A DNA stretch of 22,370 bases from JAAUSY01 sp964526735 (GCA_964526735.1 CAZGLO010000062.1:1-22370), one strand, 5' to 3'. Positions 1-7,686 are shown, numbered from the stretch's first letter. The notes: generated by a model not told the origin, from the letters alone. Numbers and translations: made by a program.

Positions 1-1745
1 TTGGAGCCTCCCCCCGCCACCGCAGCCATATCGCCGTTGGGCGCGAGGGCTATACCTTTTACATCGCCCGTCTGCACCTTCATCACCGATAGAAGCTCGC
101 CCTCTTTGGCATCCCACCTTCGCAACGTACCGCTAAGAAAGCCATCAGAGACAGAAACAAAGGTTTGGCCATCCGGCGTGAACCGTATCCCCTTAATCTC
201 GTTCCCAAGCCCCTTGAAGAGGAGAAGCGGTATGCCTTCTACCGCGTTCCACAGCCGGATCGTGCGGTCGGAGGAGCTGGTCGCAAGCGTGCGGCCATCG
301 GGAGAGAATGCCACGCACTGTACCGGCTTGGAGTGGCCTTCAAGCGTAAGGTGTAGGATACCATGCGCCACCTGCCATATCTGCACAACGTTGCTGCTCA
401 GCCCAACAGCCAAAAAACTGCCATCAGGAGAGAAATCGATGCTCTTGACCTCCCCCTGCTCACACTCTAGCGTGCCAAGTAGTGTCCCATCGCTGACACG
501 CCACAGCATCACGGTGCCGTCGTCGGAGCCAGTGGCAATCAGCCGCCCCGATGGCGAAAATACTATCGTATTGACGGCTTTGGTATGGCCCTCAAGCACA
601 TGTATACATCCAATCGATGCAATATTCTCTGCCGTGAGCACCGGCATACGTAGCTCTTGCACGGCAAGGGGGTTCGTCGGCGCGTGGAACTCCGAGGGGT
701 GCGTGACAAGCGTCTCCAGCCGCAGCCGCAATTCAAGGGCCGTGGGGCGTTGGGAGGCATCAAAGACAAGGGCCTCTCCCAAAATAGTGCCCAATTCGCC
801 GAGCCGTTCAAGCTTGGGGAAGACGAAGGGATGATCGATGGGGCTATCGTCGGTAATGAGGTGGTAGAGCGTCGCCGCAAGCGCATAGACATCGCTGCGC
901 GGCTCAACATTGCCACTCAACTGCTCAGGTGGCGCGTAGCCCGGGGTGAGATACTTGGTCGATTGCGAACTACGGTGTGACTTGGCGATGCCAAAGTCTA
1001 CGATTCGCACTTCGCCGCTATGCGCGTCTAGGATGATGTTGGCGGGCTTGATATCGCGGTGCACGACCGGCTCTGGCCTGCGCGTTGCCAAATACTCCAA
1101 TATCTTGCAGAGATGAATACCCCAACGGAGTACATCGGCGCGCGTGTAGGGGCGACCTTTGCGTTTGGTGGCGGTTTCGTCGGTGTGCGAGAGCCGTTCC
1201 ACCAAACTCACCCCCTCTACATACTCCATCACCAGGTAGTTGGTAAGCCCTTCGGTAAAAAAGGCCAACACACGCGGTATCGACGTGTGTTTGAGCGTGG
1301 TCAATACCCGCGCTTCGCGCTCAAGCCGCTCTTGGGCAAACTGCATCTGTTGGGGTTTGCTGGGGTCTATAAACTCTTTGACCTGCTTGATGACCACCAG
1401 CTGATCGAGGGCATTGTGGTCATTGGCAAGGTAAACTGCACCCATCCCCCCCTCGCCAAGCAGCTTGATAATCGTGTAATGGCGAAACTCTTGGCCTACC
1501 TGCAACGGCGCAGAGATGGGAGACGGTGGCAAAGAATAGGGTTGCGATGAAGACGATGATGAAGACGAAGGCGGTGGTTGTACAGGTGGCTGTGCAGCCG
1601 GATCAGGCTGGTTGAGCGTCGGCGCGCCAACGCGAATGGTATCGGAGGTATAGGCAGTGGCAACGCTCACCGCGGCACCACATTGCGCGCAAAACTTTGC
1701 ACCGGTGGCGATGGTCGCTCCGCAGTTCAAACAGTAGGAAGGCAT
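1..1745 (-). CDS. Ser/Thr protein kinase with N-terminal zinc ribbon and C-terminal WD40 repeats (3' end outside window)
   Basis: Reading leftward from the ATG at 1745, the frame stays open to the window edge, so the C-terminus is missing. Residues 1-25 form a zinc ribbon with two CxxC pairs (YCLNCG and FCAQCG). A Pro/Ser-rich linker with eight consecutive serines follows at about residues 50-75. The kinase domain spans roughly 83-345: glycine loop LGEGGMGAVYLA, lysine in VVIKQ, catalytic HRDIKPAN near 1065, DFGIAK near 1000, and the APPEQ motif. From about residue 378 there are four complete WD40 repeats and the start of a fifth (for example EGHTKAVNTIVFSPSGRL). This is a Hanks-type (PknB-like) signalling kinase whose propeller probably binds a partner or substrate. 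No membrane segment is visible. An in-frame GTG at 1754 is an alternative start. Transcription diverges from ruvB. The family call is firm; the substrate is unknown. Confidence 0.93.
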   Translation of the reverse strand, partial: MPSYCLNCGATIATGAKFCAQCGAAVSVATAYTSDTIRVGAPTLNQPDPAAQPPVQPPPSSSSSSSSQPYSLPPSPISAPLQVGQEFRHYTIIKLLGEGGMGAVYLANDHNALDQLVVIKQVKEFIDPSKPQQMQFAQERLEREARVLTTLKHTSIPRVLAFFTEGLTNYLVMEYVEGVSLVERLSHTDETATKRKGRPYTRADVLRWGIHLCKILEYLATRRPEPVVHRDIKPANIILDAHSGEVRIVDFGIAKSHRSSQSTKYLTPGYAPPEQLSGNVEPRSDVYALAATLYHLITDDSPIDHPFVFPKLERLGELGTILGEALVFDASQRPTALELRLRLETLVTHPSEFHAPTNPLAVQELRMPVLTAENIASIGCIHVLEGHTKAVNTIVFSPSGRLIATGSDDGTVMLWRVSDGTLLGTLECEQGEVKSIDFSPDGSFLAVGLSSNVVQIWQVAHGILHLTLEGHSKPVQCVAFSPDGRTLATSSSDRTIRLWNAVEGIPLLLFKGLGNEIKGIRFTPDGQTFVSVSDGFLSGTLRRWDAKEGELLSVMKVQTGDVKGIALAPNGDMAAVAGGGS

Positions 1746-1807
1746 CGAATGCACAGGGATCCCTCAACTACAGTGTACAGGGTATGGTTCTACCGCAAAG
1801 TCCGTCT

Positions 1808-1816
1808 ATTGTACCA
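1808..1816 (-). promoter_or_regulatory. Extended -10 promoter for the protein kinase gene
   Basis: Read on the minus strand the bases are TGGTACAAT, an extended -10 (TGnTACAAT), about 60 bp upstream of the kinase ATG. No good -35 is visible at 17 bp. It lies back to back with the ruvB promoter, so the two promoters share upstream DNA. Confidence 0.5.
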
Positions 1817-1834
1817 CGATTTGCAAGCACGCTA

Positions 1835-1843
1835 TGCTATAAT
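1835..1843 (+). promoter_or_regulatory. Extended -10 promoter for ruvB
   Basis: TGCTATAAT is a consensus extended -10 element. The expected transcription start is near 1850, about 38 nt upstream of the ruvB ATG. The -35 region is weak, as is common for TGn promoters. Confidence 0.65.
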
Positions 1844-1887
1844 TGCCATACATCGCTCGAAAAGGAAGGCACGCCAACTCTATATGG

Positions 1888-2931
1888 ATGACTATGGAAG
1901 ATAAGGAAGACAAACGAATCGTTTCCCCAAAGACGAAAGAGGACGATCAGCAGGCAGAGCGGAGTCTGCGCCCGCGTTATCTGTCGGAGTTTATTGGGCA
2001 GGAGAAAGTCGTACAGCAATTGCGCATTGCCGTCGCGGCGGCCAAAGGACGGGGTGAACCCCTCGACCACATGCTTTTCTACGGCCCGCCCGGCCTTGGC
2101 AAAACGTCGTTGGCGGGCGTCATCGCCAATGAGATGGGCGTCAACATGAAGGTGACCAGCGGGCCAGCGGTTGAGCGCGCGGGAGACCTTGCGGCTATCT
2201 TGACCAACCTGCAAAAAGACGATGTGCTGTTCATTGACGAGGTACATCGCCTCAACCGTGCGGTTGAGGAGGTGCTCTACCCGGGCATGGAAGACTTTGC
2301 GCTTGACCTTATCGTTGGGAAAGGGCCAAGTGCGCGCAATGTCCGCCTCAAACTGCCGCGGTTTACGGTGATTGGCGCAACGACTCGCCTTGCCCTCCTC
2401 ACGTCGCCATTGCGGGATCGGTTTGGGGCGGTGCACCGGCTTGATTTCTACCACGACGACGCGATGGCAGAGATTGTCCGCCGGTCAGCGACAATCCTTA
2501 AGGCAGAGGTCATATCAGAGGGGGCGGCAGAGATTGGTCGGCGGGCACGCGGCACACCCCGCATCGCCAACCGCCTCCTGCGGCGAGTGCGCGACTATGC
2601 GCAGGTCGTCGGCGATGGCACGATTTCGCTTGACATCGCCAAAACGGCATTAGAGTTGTTGGAGGTCGATGAGCTTGGGATGGATGAGAATGACCGGCGG
2701 TTGTTGCGCGCCGTCATAGAGCTGTTCGATGGAGGGCCGGTTGGGCTGTCGACCCTTGCCGCGTCGCTGGCCGAAGAGGTCGATGCCATAGAAGATGTCT
2801 ATGAGCCGTTCCTCATCCAGTTGGGGTTTATCCAGCGCACACCCCGCGGTCGTATCGCCACCCGCCGCGCCTATGAACACCTTGGCTTCCCCTCCCCCGA
2901 CGCCCCCGATGGCCAAGGACGGCTGTGGTAG
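1888..2931 (+). CDS. ruvB: Holliday junction branch migration helicase RuvB
   Basis: This is the AAA+ motor that, with RuvA, drives branch migration of Holliday junctions for RuvC cleavage in the cytoplasm. From the ATG at 1888 it is 347 residues, the usual RuvB length. The N-terminus carries LRPRYLSEFIGQE. Walker A GPPGLGKTS is at about 66-74, Walker B LFIDEVH at about 114-120, and sensor GATTR at about 163-167. The winged-helix C-terminus has GPVGLSTLAASL and ends near the usual RTPRGR segment. The open frame extends upstream to a TTG at 1843, but that codon lies inside the -10 box, so ATG 1888 or ATG 1894 is the real start; a GGAAGG tract at 1864-1869 lies rather far upstream. No ruvA or ruvC is in the window. 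Identification is very secure. Confidence 0.97.
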   Translation: MTMEDKEDKRIVSPKTKEDDQQAERSLRPRYLSEFIGQEKVVQQLRIAVAAAKGRGEPLDHMLFYGPPGLGKTSLAGVIANEMGVNMKVTSGPAVERAGDLAAILTNLQKDDVLFIDEVHRLNRAVEEVLYPGMEDFALDLIVGKGPSARNVRLKLPRFTVIGATTRLALLTSPLRDRFGAVHRLDFYHDDAMAEIVRRSATILKAEVISEGAAEIGRRARGTPRIANRLLRRVRDYAQVVGDGTISLDIAKTALELLEVDELGMDENDRRLLRAVIELFDGGPVGLSTLAASLAEEVDAIEDVYEPFLIQLGFIQRTPRGRIATRRAYEHLGFPSPDAPDGQGRLW

Positions 2932-2995
2932 GGGAACAGATAGACTTCAATACCCCTCCCTTGTCCCCCTCTTTCCCTTCCCCTCGCAGTGTAAA

Positions 2996-3754
2996 CTACA
3001 CCTCAAACCCCTCCACCCTCTGCGGCGGGGGCGGGGTGATGGGCTGGTCATCGATCACCGCGCGCGGGTACTCCTCCACCAACCGCCGTGCGGCTTCTTC
3101 GCCGATGAGGGCAGCAACCCGCTCATGTCCTTTGGAGAGGATGGGCCGACGGTAGGACGCGCCGTGGCCATCAGAAGCGAGGATATGAACCAAATGGTGG
3201 CTAATCATCGTTTCGGCGAGTATGCGCATATCGCCGCCTTGCCCGCCAGTGAGGGTTTCGGCGGTCAACTGCATCAGCACGCCGCGCTCAATTAGCGGGA
3301 TGAGGATGTTGGGGTCGAACATCACGTCGCGAATGCGTTCCGGGTGCGCCAGTAGAATGCGATATCCGGCCTCTTGCAGCGCCTCCACCGTCTCCTCAAA
3401 CCGCGCGGGGAATGGCTGATAGAGGGGGCATTCAAGCAGGATAGTAGAGCCATTGTTGTAGGTGAGCACCTCCCCCGCCTTGAGCTGCACGAGCAGGTTG
3501 GGGTCATAGTGGATTTCCGTCCCCAACACCACCTCAAGCGGGATATCGTGTTGATAGAGGGCTTGCTGAAGCTCTGTGTGGCGGGATTGTACCCTGGGAA
3601 CGCTGTAGTTGCCCTCACTATCGGGAGCATGGGGCGTGGCGGCGATAATCGTTGTGCCATCATTCACCGCCACCCGCGCCATCTCAATGGCATCCTCAAG
3701 CGACGGCGGGCCATCATCTTGGCAATGCAAGATGTGGGTATGAATGTCAATCAT
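2996..3754 (-). CDS. PHP-domain tyrosine-protein phosphatase (CpsB/CapC/YwqE family)
   Basis: This 252-residue protein matches the usual length of manganese-dependent CpsB/YwqE phosphatases, which dephosphorylate the partner bacterial tyrosine kinase in exopolysaccharide synthesis. Metal ligands of the PHP fold are in place: H5 and H7 in DIHTH, H42 in ATPH, E80 and H82 in GTEIHYD, H137 in LAHPER, and D195/H197 in ASDGHG. The start ATG has a GGGGA sequence shortly upstream. It is the last gene of the minus-strand operon and lies 23 bp after the CpsD-like kinase, the classic kinase/phosphatase pairing. The end of the gene faces ruvB across 64 bp, with a small GTGTA/TACAC inverted repeat at the stop codon. 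Histidinol phosphatase is the main alternative, and the context argues against it. Confidence 0.9.
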   Translation of the reverse strand: MIDIHTHILHCQDDGPPSLEDAIEMARVAVNDGTTIIAATPHAPDSEGNYSVPRVQSRHTELQQALYQHDIPLEVVLGTEIHYDPNLLVQLKAGEVLTYNNGSTILLECPLYQPFPARFEETVEALQEAGYRILLAHPERIRDVMFDPNILIPLIERGVLMQLTAETLTGGQGGDMRILAETMISHHLVHILASDGHGASYRRPILSKGHERVAALIGEEAARRLVEEYPRAVIDDQPITPPPPQRVEGFEV

Positions 3755-3777
3755 AAGATCCCCAACACTGGTTGTCG

Positions 3778-4524
3778 TTAATAATAGCCGTATTTGGCTT
3801 CTAGACGGGCGTTATTCAATACCACCCCAATGATATTGGCCTTGACCTGCTCCAACAACCGACGCGCTTCACGGGCACGGTCGCGGCGGCTCTTCCCTGC
3901 CTTCAGGACGAGCAATACGCCATCCAGCTTGGTCGCCAGGACAGCCGCATCGGTCACGGCGGTGACGGGCGGCGTATCAAAGAGCACCATATCGGCCTCC
4001 TGCTGCAGCCGCTCAATGAGTGTCTCCATCCGCTGCGAGCCAAGGAGGTCTGCCGGACGCGGCGGCAGTGAGCCACTCGTCAAGACGCGCAACCCCGCCA
4101 CCGGAGTCGATTGCAGGGGCAAGGCGTGATCGTCTTTGTCGAGGATAACGTCGGTAAGGCCACGGTCGTTGGGAAGGCCAAAAAGCGTGTGCAAGCTTGG
4201 GCGGTGAAGGTCGCAATCAACCACAATCACGCGCTGTTCGCCCTGCGCAATCGTCACAGCAAGGTTCGCCAATATCACGCCTTTGCCCTCTTCAGGCTCA
4301 GGGCTAGTGACAAGCAACGTGTGCAATGGCTTGTCAAGGCTCGAAAACTGGATATTCGTACGCAATGTGCGGTAGGCCTCCGCCGCGGGGGAACGTGGGT
4401 CTCGCAAAGCGGCGAGGGTGTCGGAGATGGAGGACATATCCGCTTGAGCCGTCTGGCTGGTAGATTTGTTAGATTCGTCAGTTTTGCGGTTGGTGGAAGA
4501 GATATTGCTCTTGTCTTGTGACAC
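3778..4524 (-). CDS. CpsD/CapB-family tyrosine kinase (BY-kinase) with unusual Walker A
   Basis: This 248-residue cytoplasmic P-loop protein is expected to autophosphorylate on a C-terminal tyrosine cluster and control polysaccharide polymerisation with the Wzz proteins encoded just upstream. It has the BY-kinase entry motif SPAAEAYRTLRTNIQF (45-60), the Walker A region TSPEPEEGKGV (73-83), Walker A' VIVVDCDLHRP (99-109), Walker B VLFDTPP (180-186) and a terminal YGYY (Tyr 245, 247, 248). The residue after the P-loop lysine, normally Ser or Thr, is Gly82. The first ~35 residues are Ser/Asn/Thr-rich and probably disordered. The start is a GTG preceded by GAGGG. A good promoter lies 90-120 bp upstream, so this gene and the phosphatase can be expressed apart from the rest of the operon. 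Confidence 0.9.
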   Translation of the reverse strand: MSQDKSNISSTNRKTDESNKSTSQTAQADMSSISDTLAALRDPRSPAAEAYRTLRTNIQFSSLDKPLHTLLVTSPEPEEGKGVILANLAVTIAQGEQRVIVVDCDLHRPSLHTLFGLPNDRGLTDVILDKDDHALPLQSTPVAGLRVLTSGSLPPRPADLLGSQRMETLIERLQQEADMVLFDTPPVTAVTDAAVLATKLDGVLLVLKAGKSRRDRAREARRLLEQVKANIIGVVLNNARLEAKYGYY

Positions 4525-4614
4525 TCGGTACCCTCATGTGCTCTTGATACGCATGATAATGGATTGCTGGGCCGCGTTCTCGGCTCCATACAGCCTCACA
4601 GCCGCGGCATGCCC

Positions 4615-4643
4615 AGTATATCACTACCCGTCAGTTCTGACAA
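4615..4643 (-). promoter_or_regulatory. Internal promoter for the tyrosine kinase/phosphatase genes
   Basis: On the minus strand: -35 TTGTCA (4643-4638), 17-bp spacer, -10 TATACT (4620-4615), with an extended TGA before the -10. A perfect inverted repeat GTCAG-tt-CTGAC (4630-4641) overlaps the -35 and could be an operator. The transcript would have a leader of about 85 nt. Confidence 0.65.
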
Positions 4644-4681
4644 CGCTTCGGTGGCGGCAGGGCGAGGAGGTTTTTGCCCTC

Positions 4682-5341
4682 CTACTGCTTTATATCGCTT
4701 GTCGGGATAGCTCCCAACGTCGTCAGGCCCACAAACCGCTCAACATCAGCGTTATCCTTAATCGTATCGTCCACATATTCAAACAGAAAAGCCAGCACGA
4801 TGCCCATCACCACACCAAGCACCGCCGCCGCCATCACGTTGGTGCGCGTGTTGGGCTTGATCGTCACGATGCGCGACTGCTGAATACGGGTGACATTGAT
4901 GCGGTCGGTGCCTTCTAGGTTGGCGTTGAGTTGGATGACCTCTTCCTCAAGCCGCTGCCCCACTGCTTCGGCGATGGCAAGCGCTTGGCCGCGGAAGTGC
5001 TGGTCAACCTCAATGACGATTTTTTGCTCGTCGGGGCGGGGCTGTATGCGCACATCTTGCAACAGCCGCTCGCCACTCACGTCAAGCTTGAGTTGGCGGC
5101 TTATCTGTTCAAGCGCGTCTGGCTGCAGCACCAACTCGCGGTAGCTGTTCATCGTGTTGCGCAGCACGATGTTGAGGCCATTATCGGCGCGGTTGGCCAC
5201 CACCAGGTAGACGGCTTGGGCGCGGTAGGTTTTGGGCATCAGCTTGCTTACCCCAAACGCCACCACCACAGCCGCCACCAACGTAAGTGCAATCACCCAC
5301 CATCGCTTGGTGAGTACGCTCAAATAGTCCTGTATTTGCAT
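4682..5341 (-). CDS. Wzz/YveK-family polysaccharide chain-length regulator
   Basis: The 219-residue protein has the Wzz layout. The N-terminus MQIQDYLSVLTKRWWVI leads into a first membrane helix at about 14-34. An extracellular domain follows with coiled-coil potential near 110-150, then a second helix at about 170-190 and a short cytoplasmic tail (EYVDDTIKDNADVERFVGL) of the kind that activates a separate BY-kinase. This fits the Gram-positive-like split arrangement, with the kinase encoded downstream. A proline-containing stretch (IKPNTRTNV) precedes the second helix, as is usual. There is no convincing Shine-Dalgarno before the ATG, because the 40-bp gap is AT-rich. It is the second of two adjacent Wzz-like genes. 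Confidence 0.88.
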   Translation of the reverse strand: MQIQDYLSVLTKRWWVIALTLVAAVVVAFGVSKLMPKTYRAQAVYLVVANRADNGLNIVLRNTMNSYRELVLQPDALEQISRQLKLDVSGERLLQDVRIQPRPDEQKIVIEVDQHFRGQALAIAEAVGQRLEEEVIQLNANLEGTDRINVTRIQQSRIVTIKPNTRTNVMAAAVLGVVMGIVLAFLFEYVDDTIKDNADVERFVGLTTLGAIPTSDIKQ

Positions 5342-5381
5342 ATTAGTCTATTTTTAAGTACATTTACATGTAGTTTATATG

Positions 5382-6095
5382 TTATTCATTGGGTATCACA
5401 CCCACAACCCGCATCCCCGTCCACTCCTCCACATGATGCGGTTCTCGCAGCCTATCATCAAGGTAATGCAGCAGAAAGGCCAATCCCATCGCGGCGACCA
5501 GCGCTAACCCCACTCGCAGCACCAAATTGATAGCAATGCCGCTTAGGCCAAGTACTGGCTCTGCTTCGGTTGCCGGGGTCAGGACGGCCACACTCAGCCC
5601 ATTGCCTTGGAGAGCGGGGCGGTTCCAGTAGGCGAGGCCTTTGTCCTTCAGGTTGACCATCGCCCCCTCAATGACCTTCTCGGCCAAAATGGGGTCTCCT
5701 GCCTCGGACGTAATTTCGATGGAACGGTGGATTTTCTCCCCTTCCAAGCTCTCCTGAATGTCCTTCGGCTCAAGCTCAGGGTCATCGATATCGTAGCCCT
5801 GCTCTTCAAGCCACGTCAGGATATCTTGCGCAAGCGCGGCGCTCTCTACCACTTGGGTGACATCATCAAGAATGTATTCGGAGCTTTGCCACGAGTGGAT
5901 CAGGTTGAGATCGGGGAAGGGAACGACTTGCTCTTCCGTGTGAGGCGCTTGCGAAATCATTACCACGCCGGTGGAGGTGTAGCGCGGTGGTTGCACAAGC
6001 ATAAGGAGGATACTGGCCACCGCCACCACCGCCGGAACCGCAATAATCATCGCACGGAAGCGAAACAAAATCCTTGCGTATTGTCGTAGTTGCAC
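5382..6095 (-). CDS. Second Wzz-like chain-length protein
   Basis: A 237-residue membrane protein with the same topology as its downstream neighbour. It has an N-terminal cytoplasmic start (QLRQYARILFRFR), helix 1 at about 15-35, an extracytoplasmic domain with a long acidic segment (about 95-120), helix 2 at about 190-212, and a cytoplasmic tail (HYLDDRLREPHHVEEWTGM) ending in VVGVIPNE. The helix-1 region is followed by PPRYTSTGVVMIS, typical of the Wzz fold. The start codon is GTG with only a weak ribosome site. Paired, divergent Wzz proteins suggest a hetero-oligomer that sets chain length. Sequence similarity to the neighbour is low by eye, so this is probably an old duplication or independent recruitment. 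Confidence 0.82.
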   Translation of the reverse strand: MQLRQYARILFRFRAMIIAVPAVVAVASILLMLVQPPRYTSTGVVMISQAPHTEEQVVPFPDLNLIHSWQSSEYILDDVTQVVESAALAQDILTWLEEQGYDIDDPELEPKDIQESLEGEKIHRSIEITSEAGDPILAEKVIEGAMVNLKDKGLAYWNRPALQGNGLSVAVLTPATEAEPVLGLSGIAINLVLRVGLALVAAMGLAFLLHYLDDRLREPHHVEEWTGMRVVGVIPNE

Positions 6096-6129
6096 CGGTT
6101 GGGTTCACTTTCAGGACAAACGGAGTTGA

Positions 6130-6432
6130 TTAGCTATGGGTTTCGTCTTCCTCGACCATCCACTCTTCGACCTCATCATCCTCGACCTTGGGGCGGCGGA
6201 AGTAGATGGCATGCGTGGCATCGCCAAGATTGCCGTTGGTGGTCATCTCCCAGCCCTGTTCCCCGAGGAGCGCAATTGCCCGCGCGACTTCGTCGGCCTC
6301 TTGCCCTTTGAGTTCGACCACCTGCACCCCGTTGACATCGAAGTACCAGATGGCTGGAAAGACCGGACGAGGGCGACGACTAAGATTGATGCGTCCGACA
6401 CCTACAACTGCGCAATATTCCCATTGTTGCAT
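6130..6432 (-). CDS. Small DUF4177-like protein in the exopolysaccharide operon
   Basis: This 100-residue soluble protein begins MQQWEYCAVV and contains LGEQGWEMT and HAIYFRRP. That spacing (WEY at the start, EQGWE in the middle, a final beta strand) resembles the small DUF4177 family, whose function is unknown. The C-terminus is highly acidic (EDDEVEEWMVEEDE). A clear GAGGAA ribosome site lies about 6 bp before the ATG. The first 31 bases overlap the end of the GT4 gene, which implies translational coupling, and the Wzz gene starts 34 bp downstream. A role in polysaccharide assembly is inferred from position only. Confidence 0.7.
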   Translation of the reverse strand: MQQWEYCAVVGVGRINLSRRPRPVFPAIWYFDVNGVQVVELKGQEADEVARAIALLGEQGWEMTTNGNLGDATHAIYFRRPKVEDDEVEEWMVEEDETHS

Positions 6433-7505
6433 GTTTGTTCCTCTATGAAAGCTCTGACTCGGCTTAGGAAAACGTCTTTCCCAAAACGTTCCGCGTGACG
6501 CCGGATGGTGGGGGCGTCATACCTATCGCACTGAGACATCCCAATCGCGGCAGCAAGCGCTGCAGCCGTCTGTTGGGAGAAAAAGCGTCCTGTGACCCCA
6601 TCGACCACGGTTTCCAGGGCACCACCGGCTGCATAGGCGATGACAGGTCGTCCGGCAGCCATGGCTTCAAGGGGGGTGATCCCGAAGTCTTCCATTCCGG
6701 GGAAGAGAAATGCCCGACACCGCGCAAACAAGTCTCGCCGCGTCGCCTCATCTACCCACCCCAAGAACGTCACGGTTGGGCCTGCCATTGCTTCAAGGCG
6801 GGGGCGGTCTCGCCCATCGCCAAAGACCTTGAGCGGAACTCCCAACGCCGTACACGCCTCAACGACGATTTCTAGCCGTTTGTATGGGATCAGCCTGCCT
6901 CCAGCAAGATAGAATTCTTCTGGCTCTTGCGGCTCATACGGCGGCAAATCCACGGGTGGTGGGATAACGTGGGCAGTGCGACGATAGTACCGTGCAATGC
7001 GCTGTGCCACTTCCTGAGAATTGACCATAAACGCATCAACACGCGCTGCTGTCGTAACATCCCACAGTCTAACATAGGACAGCAGGAAGGGCAAGACAAC
7101 CGACTGAATGCCGCTAATCCCCTCGCGGTTGAGGTAGTCTTGCGTGCGCCACGCAAAGCGCATCGGCGTGTGGCAATAGCAGAGATGGGTGGCGCGCGGC
7201 GGGGGGATAACCCCCTTGGCATAGGCGCTGCTGCTGCTCAAAATGAGGTCATACTCGCTGAGGTCAAAGCTCTCAAACGCGCTTGGGTAGAGCAAAAAGT
7301 AGCGGCGAAAATGCGTCTTCCAGCCGGGCAGCCGCTGCATAAACGACGTGCGGATATCCCACGTGCGGTAGCTGTCGGGCATGGCCGCCGGGTCGTAGAT
7401 GGAGGTGTAGACCGGCGCGTCTGGATAAAGCTCGTGGAGGGCTTCTAAGACGCGCTCTGCCCCTCCATATTGGTTGAGATAGTCGTGAACGAGGGCAACA
7501 CGCAT
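6402..7505 (-). CDS. Family 4 glycosyltransferase (GT-B fold)
   Basis: A 367-residue glycosyltransferase that adds a sugar from a nucleotide donor during exopolysaccharide synthesis. N-terminal motif MRVALVHDYLNQYGGAERV carries the GGAE loop of GT4 enzymes. The C-terminal domain has GGRLIPYKRLEIVVEA (donor-site Arg/Lys), FLGWVDEATRRDLFARCRAFLFPG and the EDFGITPLEAMAAG motif (Ex7E). CHTPMRFAW is a signature of a GT4 subgroup often near polysaccharide genes. No membrane segment is seen. ATG 7505 is chosen because it gives the canonical N-terminus; an in-frame ATG at 7517 adds MGNV and has an identical upstream sequence because of an 11-bp duplication. It is the first gene of the operon. Donor and acceptor sugars cannot be told. 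Confidence 0.92.
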   Translation of the reverse strand: MRVALVHDYLNQYGGAERVLEALHELYPDAPVYTSIYDPAAMPDSYRTWDIRTSFMQRLPGWKTHFRRYFLLYPSAFESFDLSEYDLILSSSSAYAKGVIPPPRATHLCYCHTPMRFAWRTQDYLNREGISGIQSVVLPFLLSYVRLWDVTTAARVDAFMVNSQEVAQRIARYYRRTAHVIPPPVDLPPYEPQEPEEFYLAGGRLIPYKRLEIVVEACTALGVPLKVFGDGRDRPRLEAMAGPTVTFLGWVDEATRRDLFARCRAFLFPGMEDFGITPLEAMAAGRPVIAYAAGGALETVVDGVTGRFFSQQTAAALAAAIGMSQCDRYDAPTIRRHAERFGKDVFLSRVRAFIEEQTCNNGNIAQL

Positions 7506-7506
7506 A

Positions 7507-7528
7507 ACGTTTCCCATACGTTTCCCAT
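7507..7528. repeat. Tandem 11-bp duplication at the GT4 start
   Basis: ACGTTTCCCAT occurs twice with no gap (7507-7517 and 7518-7528), directly in front of the GT4 ATG at 7505. On the minus strand each unit reads ATGGGAAACGT, so each copy supplies a GGGAA ribosome-site-like sequence. Confidence 0.9.
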
Positions 7529-7532
7529 TAAG

Positions 7533-7561
7533 TTGCAGAAGTCGGTGGAGTATGCTACACT
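7533..7561 (+). promoter_or_regulatory. Promoter of tRNA-Arg
   Basis: -35 TTGCAG (7533-7538), 17-bp spacer, -10 TACACT (7556-7561), with an extended TGC in front of the -10. The distance to the mature tRNA is 15 bp, fitting a short leader. Confidence 0.75.
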
Positions 7562-7576
7562 ATTGTACACGCGATT

Positions 7577-7653
7577 GGCCCGGTAGCTCAGTGGATGAGA
7601 GCACCAGTCTTCGGAACTGGGTGTCGGGGGTTCGAATCCCTCCCGGGTCGCCA
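7577..7653 (+). tRNA. tRNA-Arg (anticodon TCG)
   Basis: A complete 77-nt cloverleaf. The acceptor stem GGCCCGG (7577-7583) pairs with CCGGGTC (7643-7649), with one G-U pair. The D stem is GCTC/GAGC. The anticodon stem CCAGT/ACTGG encloses CTTCGGA, giving anticodon TCG at 7611-7613, which reads CGA codons. A 5-nt variable loop and a T arm GGGGG/CCCTC with TTCGAAT follow. Discriminator is G7650 and CCA is encoded at 7651-7653. A promoter lies just upstream and a terminator just downstream, so it is a stand-alone transcript. Confidence 0.97.
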
Positions 7654-7661
7654 AACGAACG

Positions 7662-7686
7662 CCCCTCGCACTGCGAGGGGTTTTTT
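7662..7686 (+). terminator. Rho-independent terminator after tRNA-Arg
   Basis: Perfect 8-bp stem CCCCTCGC/GCGAGGGG with loop ACT, followed by six T residues (7681-7686). It starts 9 bp after the tRNA CCA end. Confidence 0.93.

Noticed and set aside
1..834. Long plus-strand open frame at the left edge
   Set aside because: It is the complement of the kinase/WD40 gene, which has clear domain motifs in its own frame.
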